The position numbers were made by a program, and so were the translations under genes. The notes below the pieces were generated by a model, which saw nothing but the letters and a program-made list of their open reading frames with translations, was not told the origin of the DNA and searched no databases. A stretch of DNA of 6,571 bases from Thermoplasmata archaeon (GTDB lineage: Archaea; Thermoplasmatota; Thermoplasmata; Thermoplasmatales; Thermoplasmataceae), in the NCBI GenBank assembly GCA_021804185.1, contig JAJZKL010000064.1:1-6571 (forward strand), read 5' to 3'. This document shows, piece by piece, positions 6,551 to 6,571 of the stretch (the stretch's first letter is position 1; each line of letters opens with the position of its first letter).

Positions 6551-6571
6551 CGGTTACACAATACAATCGAT
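6520..6571 (-). repeat. Inverted repeat arm 2 (window end, fused to small-subunit gene)
   Basis: Exact inverted copy of 4568-4619, with 1,900 bp between the arms. It abuts the small-subunit gene within codon 11 of the predicted protein and supplies a spurious TTG start and ten residues. Its position at the very end of the window fits a fold-back chimera or misjoin; a real duplication is not excluded. Confidence 0.97.

Overview
The window most likely comes from a thermoacidophilic euryarchaeon of the Thermoplasmata type (Thermoplasmatales or relatives). This is an inference from three things seen here. One gene encodes a serine/threonine/asparagine-rich surface protein with an N-terminal membrane anchor and dense N-glycosylation sequons. 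Two genes encode subunits of a group-4 hydrogenase-like (Hyf/Ehr-type) membrane complex. The promoter and start signals also look archaeal: an AT-rich TATA element, overlapping start/stop codons and short purine-rich ribosome sites. No rRNA, tRNA or CRISPR array is present.

Left part (1-2369, plus strand): a tightly coupled three-gene block. It holds the 3' part of an unrecognised, probably exported protein (frame open at the window edge), an ABC-2 type permease, and an ABC ATPase. Junctions overlap by 1 and 4 nt, so the genes are probably one operon. The ATPase has a glutamate where most ABC proteins have the Q-loop glutamine, in a GSLIETPTFY context. This is the 'E-loop' known from BcrA and LanF-type peptide-resistance/immunity transporters, so peptide export or self-protection is a reasonable hypothesis.

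Middle (2366-4167): a minus-strand gene for a membrane-anchored, apparently glycosylated surface protein runs into the ABC operon tail to tail, and the two stop codons share the palindrome TTAA. Behind its start lies about 470 bp without an intact gene. This stretch holds a likely promoter for the surface protein, a small perfect hairpin, and what looks like a decayed right end of an IS200/IS605-type element.

Right part (4168-6571, minus strand): two translationally coupled genes of a respiratory membrane complex. A NuoB/HycG-type iron-sulfur small subunit with a one-cluster ferredoxin-like N-terminal domain is followed, with an 8-nt overlap, by a HyfB/HycC-type antiporter-like proton-pumping subunit. 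Short samples of this part are richer in G+C (about 48-53%) than samples of the ABC block (about 32-35%).

The last 52 bases (6520-6571) are an exact inverted copy of 4568-4619, which lies inside the HyfB-like gene. The copy replaces the true start of the small-subunit gene: the predicted first ten residues are antisense HyfB sequence. The simplest reading is a fold-back chimera at a contig end; a genuine rearrangement is the alternative. The N-terminus of the small subunit should not be trusted.
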